This document shows, one piece after another, positions 16,954 to 20,000 of a stretch of DNA of 20,000 bases. The position numbers and the translations under genes were made by a program. The stretch comes from Glandiceps talaboti (lineage: Eukaryota > Hemichordata > Enteropneusta > Spengelidae). The notes under the pieces were generated by a model, which did not search any database, was not told where the DNA came from, and saw only the letters and a list, made by a program, of their open reading frames with translations. The stretch covers positions 11,961,019 through 11,981,018 of the forward strand of contig NC_135569.1 of the NCBI RefSeq assembly GCF_964340395.1, in the 5' to 3' direction. The first letter of the stretch is position 1, and each line of letters begins with the position of its first letter.

Positions 16954-17057
16954 TGCCGAAACCCGGGACAGTTCTCGAACTCGTACAAGTTCGCCGGTTT
17001 TGAACCAGGGACCTTTAGATCTTCAGTCTAACGCTCTCCCAACTGAGCTATTTCGGC
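16954..17057 (-). tRNA. tRNA-Phe(GAA)-like gene with 31-nt insertion in the T loop (copy 1)
   Basis: Read on the minus strand it has acceptor arm GCCGAAA paired with TTTCGGC, the A box TAGCTCAGTTGG, a D arm GCTC/GAGC and a perfect anticodon arm TTAGA-CTGAAGA-TCTAA with anticodon GAA (17022-17024). The T stem CCTGG/CCGGG is intact, but its loop is 38 nt (16967-17004) rather than 7. The loop begins with a B box (GGTTCAAAACC overall) and contains a perfect 6-bp hairpin (CGAACT/AGTTCG, 16976-16993). Total length is 104 nt against the usual 73. An oligo-T Pol III terminator follows 6 nt downstream (complement of 16943-16947). It could be transcribed, but whether it matures into a working tRNA is doubtful. 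It may be a tRNA pseudogene or a founder of a tRNA-derived repeat. Confidence 0.75.
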
Positions 17058-17059
17058 CA

Positions 17060-17760
17060 GCTGATATATTTTAAAGCAAATATAGAAATGGGAATTTGGA
17101 ATGAAAAGTAGGCTTTGTCATTCAAATCTAAATGTCTTATACATTCATTCAACTTCATAAAACAGATTTTGGTATTGAATTTGAATTTCACTTGAATCAA
17201 ACAATATTGATGGTAGGTGTTGAACATTAAAACTCAAGACTTCCAGGTGCTTAGAATCTTCAAATAAATCAATCATGAATATTAATGTTCTACTAACAAG
17301 GATTTCAACTGAATAATGAATGAGGAACAAGTTTCAACTGTTTTGTTACAGTGTATAGTGGTGTAGAACCATGAATCAACTCTCCAGAGCTTAAAGTTTA
17401 CAAAATTGACTTTATTTCTTTCAGTGGTGTTACTTGTAAATGTTCATTATCTCCTGGGAATTCTTATACCTTAGCTGTGCAATAATGAAGCTATTTATAC
17501 TACTAATTATGTATACTCAAACAACCTAACAGTGGTGCACCCCATTGCCTCATGTCATAGCAGACATATTTATTAGATGCACACTGAATATTCATGACTC
17601 AAAAGAAGCGTCAATGGTTGATATGACTTTATATCTGATTCATTTCCTATGTTAATTTGCAATTTTTTCCCATTATATTTGTACTTTTGTTAAACATTGT
17701 GTCAGTAACAGTAATACAGTATTTATATCTCGATTGGTCTTGAACTCAGTAGTTTTCTAG
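17060..17760. other. Intergenic, nothing recognised
   Basis: AT-rich between the tRNA-like gene and the foldback MITE. No supported exon or repeat. Confidence 0.4.
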
Positions 17761-17767
17761 TATCAGA

Positions 17768-18146
17768 CCAATTTGATTAAAATCCGATGTGGTGAAAGCG
17801 GCTAGATGCCTTTATTTACCTCTATTTCCATCGTTTCGTGTCGTTTGTTTTGTTCCGAGTGATCGCCGCCTTCCCACATCTGAACCTGTGTAATAGGAAA
17901 TCCCATTGAATGTCGGAATGTAAGGTTTTCACAACCAATCAGCACAGTTCAATTTCTCCAGTGTGTGCAGCTGCCAACGTAACCCTCATCCTGATTGGCC
18001 AATCGAAAGCGCGAGATTCAAACGCGATTGTCTATTACACATGTTCAGATGTGGGAAGGCGGCGATCACTCGGAACAAAACAATGGAAACAGAGGTAAAT
18101 AAAGGCATCTAGCCGCTTTCACCACATCGGATTTTAATCAGATTGG
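17768..18146. mobile_element. Foldback MITE, 379 bp, with about 135-bp arms and target-site duplication
   Basis: The left arm from CCAATTTGATTAAAATCCGA and the reverse complement of the right arm from CCAATCTGATTAAAATCCGA stay aligned through GTGAAAGCGGCTAGATGCC, TTTATTTACCTCT, TGTTCCGAGTGATCGCCGCC and TTCCCACATCTGAAC. The left arm has a roughly 10-bp extra piece. TATCAGA flanks both sides directly (17761-17767 and 18147-18153). It can be read as 7 to 9 bp because of the neighbouring bases. The middle holds CCAATCAG and CTGATTGG in inverted order. There is no transposase. Target-duplication length would suit hAT or MULE-type elements, but the superfamily is not settled. Confidence 0.9.
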
Positions 18147-18329
18147 TATCAGACCCACTTTGCTTAGAAGTTATTTGTGACAAAAAGGGACCTCCTCAGT
18201 ATTTTATTTGATCATAAACTTGAAAGAAAGTAAGACACCATGTTATCTGAAATTCATAACTAATAAACAAGTCCGACATCAGCTTGTTGACGGTAGCCGA
18301 GCTCTGCTCAAAAAGTAAAAGAAGAAGAC

Positions 18330-18434
18330 TGCCGAAACCCGGGACAGTTCTCCGAACTCGTACAAGTTCGCCGGTTTTGAACCAGGGACCTTTAGATCTT
18401 CAGTCTAACGCTCTCCCAACTGAGCTATTTCGGC
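18330..18434 (-). tRNA. tRNA-Phe(GAA)-like gene with T-loop insertion (copy 2)
   Basis: It is nearly identical to copy 1 over its whole length, with one extra G in the insertion, giving 105 nt and a 39-nt T loop. Acceptor stem, A box, anticodon GAA and B box are all preserved. Two T-runs lie just downstream (complement of 18317-18320 and 18310-18314). The flanks differ from copy 1, so the unit was duplicated at gene size and not as part of a long segment. Same doubts as for copy 1. Confidence 0.75.
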
Positions 18435-18439
18435 TGACG

Positions 18440-18720
18440 AGTAGTGAAGGAAAATTGGAAAATTTATTTTTGAAATTAAAAAAACCATAGTGTAGCACTT
18501 CCTATTGTTCACTAAACTATATGTATAAAACTTCTTCTTTAAAATAAATCAATAAATGATAATATTCAAAATAGGACAAATTTGATATTTTTGAATTTAA
18601 AAGATTTGTAACCCTTTATTTCTCGAATGCTTTTCTGTTCAAACCAACTGTTATCTTATTATATCATTAAATCATTATTTCGACGAATTCTTTCGCATCA
18701 GAGAATAACTACAAAGGTAG
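18440..18720. other. Intergenic, nothing recognised
   Basis: AT-rich. No supported feature. Confidence 0.4.
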
Positions 18721-18726
18721 ACCGTC

Positions 18727-18860
18727 GAATATCTTCGATATTCAAAAGTCCAATCGGACGGATTAAAAGAATACAGTACCGTAGCCTGCGGGGGGGGGGG
18801 GGGCAAGAGGGGCAGCTGCCCCCCCCCCCTGAGATTTTGGAAAAAAAAGAAAGAAAAAAA
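18727..18860. repeat. Hairpin-rich segment with G14 and C11 tracts, probable transposon fragment
   Basis: GAATATC-TTC-GATATTC (18727-18743) is a perfect hairpin. Next comes GTCC-AATC-GGAC, then CCGTAGCCTGC and 14 G (18790-18803). The palindrome GGGGCAGCTGCCCC lies at 18809-18822, inside a run of C. An A-rich tail follows. The layout resembles the end of a dispersed repeat, but the family is not identified. Confidence 0.5.
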
Positions 18861-19530
18861 GCTACTTTTGAATACATAGCGATGTTTTTAAAATCGTTAT
18901 TTACGATTCCTACCTTGCGCGATTTAAATTGATGGTTCACCATTGACTGTATACTGACTCCTCGCTAATGTATCTTATATCTCTATTGTACGCTGGCTTA
19001 ACTTTGACTAAAATGTGTCCAGTTAAAAATTGTAACTTTTTGCAGCAAATTAAAAGAAGTGCGCACATGCACTGTGCATTTTCCTCGAGTGACAGTAGTC
19101 CTGAAAGTCTCCTTCATTTGAAGATAGCAAGTCGCAATTATAATGTCAGCGAGTGAAACTAAAAAAAAAGACGGAAAAAGTTGTCAACGTGAGGTCGCCT
19201 GCTATGCTGCGTTGAGCCCGAAGATGCGCTCGATCTTATATTAAAACATTCCATACTGATAAAACGGCAGATCTCTTTTTGGTATATTTGCAATTGGTGG
19301 CCCTGAAAAACTATTAAACTAGGTACGCAGTTTAAGATCCACTCTTTGAAGATCCACTTTCAATAATTGTGTTCGACGTTGTATTTGGTTAAAATGTTTG
19401 ATATAATTATCTCATTGCACACTGACACTACCGTTATTCGTAACCGGTAAGGAATATTCAGGTCAAGTTTCATGCTTTTATCACAATTTGAACGATTCCA
19501 ACAAAAAATCTGCTGTTATCAGCTCCACCT
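18860..19530. other. Intergenic, nothing recognised
   Basis: No credible exon. A 62-codon open frame at 18968-19156 has no motif or splice context. Confidence 0.4.
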
Positions 19531-19532
19531 GA

Positions 19533-19583
19533 TTTCACCGGTTTTGTGAAGAAGGGACTTTACAACTGAGCTATAGGCGTCGA
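19533..19583 (-). pseudogene. Degenerate relative of the tRNA-Phe-like genes
   Basis: The minus strand reads CTATAGCTCAGTTG, then TAAAGTCCCTTC and ACAAAACCGGTGAA. It lines up with the A-box region (ATAGCTCAGTTG) and the region from the anticodon-stem 3' side to the insertion (TAAAGGTCCC..TTCAAAACCGGCGAA) of the two tRNA-Phe-like genes, as if the part between had been deleted. The acceptor stem is not recognisable. The match is short, so it could be chance. Confidence 0.35.
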
Positions 19584-19887
19584 TGGATTTTGATATAGAA
19601 ACGTTGTTCACAAAATGAAAAAAATGAACATTAAATAGTTGTCAGTTTATAGTCCAGAGTAAATTTTATGGTTGAGAAATTGGACATATTTATAATTACA
19701 TAACCTTTCTACTATTAGTGACGATTGTATTACCAAAGGGACGCAACAACCATGTTGAGGGCATAAGGAACATACCAGCATGTCTTTACATGTACAATCA
19801 TGTTGATAGTATGCTAATGAACTTGAATTAAAACAAAAGCATTTTGTAGTAAAGTGAGGTAATGTTAAAGTTAAACTTATTTATATC
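19584..19887. other. Intergenic, nothing recognised
   Basis: AT-rich flank upstream of tRNA-Glu. No supported feature. Confidence 0.4.
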
Positions 19888-19959
19888 TCCCATGTGGTCT
19901 AGTGGTTAGGATTCGTGGCTTTCACCCACGCGGCCCGGGTTCGATTCCCGGCATGGGAA
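19888..19959 (+). tRNA. tRNA-Glu (anticodon TTC)
   Basis: A canonical 72-nt gene. The acceptor TCCCATG pairs with CATGGGA, followed by discriminator A. The A box is TGGTCTAGTGG. The anticodon arm CGTGG-CTTTCAC-CCACG has anticodon TTC at 19921-19923. The B box is GGTTCGATTCC in a perfect T arm. The 3' CCA is not encoded, as expected for a eukaryotic nuclear gene. A TTTT Pol III terminator is at 19966-19969. It decodes GAA (and possibly GAG). Confidence 0.97.
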
Positions 19960-20000
19960 TGTCTCTTTTACTAATTTCATTGTATACACACTACGCATTT

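Noticed and set aside
17910-18098. 62-codon open frame
   Set aside because: It lies across the core and arm of the foldback MITE and has no transposase motif.
18284-18490. 68-codon open frame
   Set aside because: It is mostly the antisense reading of the tRNA-Phe-like gene.

Overview
This is a eukaryotic (animal) genomic window: AT-rich, with short exons bounded by GT/AG introns, nuclear tRNA genes, a LINE remnant, MITE-like elements and many minisatellites. There is no bacterial gene organisation. Repeat-filled introns of 340-1815 bp and the style of the scramblase and tRNA genes suggest an invertebrate, perhaps a marine deuterostome, but I cannot name the species.

The only convincing protein-coding content is two phospholipid scramblase (PLSCR) genes in tandem on the + strand. 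The first (368-1697) is represented by its last two coding exons and a 3'UTR; the rest lies off the left edge. The second (6094-13094) is complete in nine coding exons joined by consensus splice sites with compatible phases. It encodes 347 residues: a Pro/Gln/Tyr/Gly-rich N-terminus with five octapeptide repeats, the conserved scramblase core, a cysteine cluster, a Ca2+-binding-like loop and a C-terminal hydrophobic helix. A probable promoter and noncoding first exon (E-box, CCAAT box, consensus 5' splice site) lie about 1.9 kb upstream of its ATG.

The space between the genes (1.7-6.1 kb) holds a possible poly(A) site, two related LINE 3' ends in opposite orientation, a 280-bp hexanucleotide array, other simple repeats and the promoter. 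Most introns carry their own minisatellite, and several carry MITE-like inverted-repeat elements.

Downstream of the gene (13.1-20 kb) are tandem repeats, two well-bounded MITEs (15447-15820 and 17768-18146), two unusual tRNA-Phe(GAA)-like genes on the minus strand with about 31 extra bases in the T loop, a degenerate third relative, and a normal tRNA-Glu(TTC) gene at the right edge. The most unusual item is the duplicated tRNA-Phe-like gene, which keeps its anticodon, acceptor stem, Pol III A and B boxes and oligo-T terminator around an inserted hairpin.
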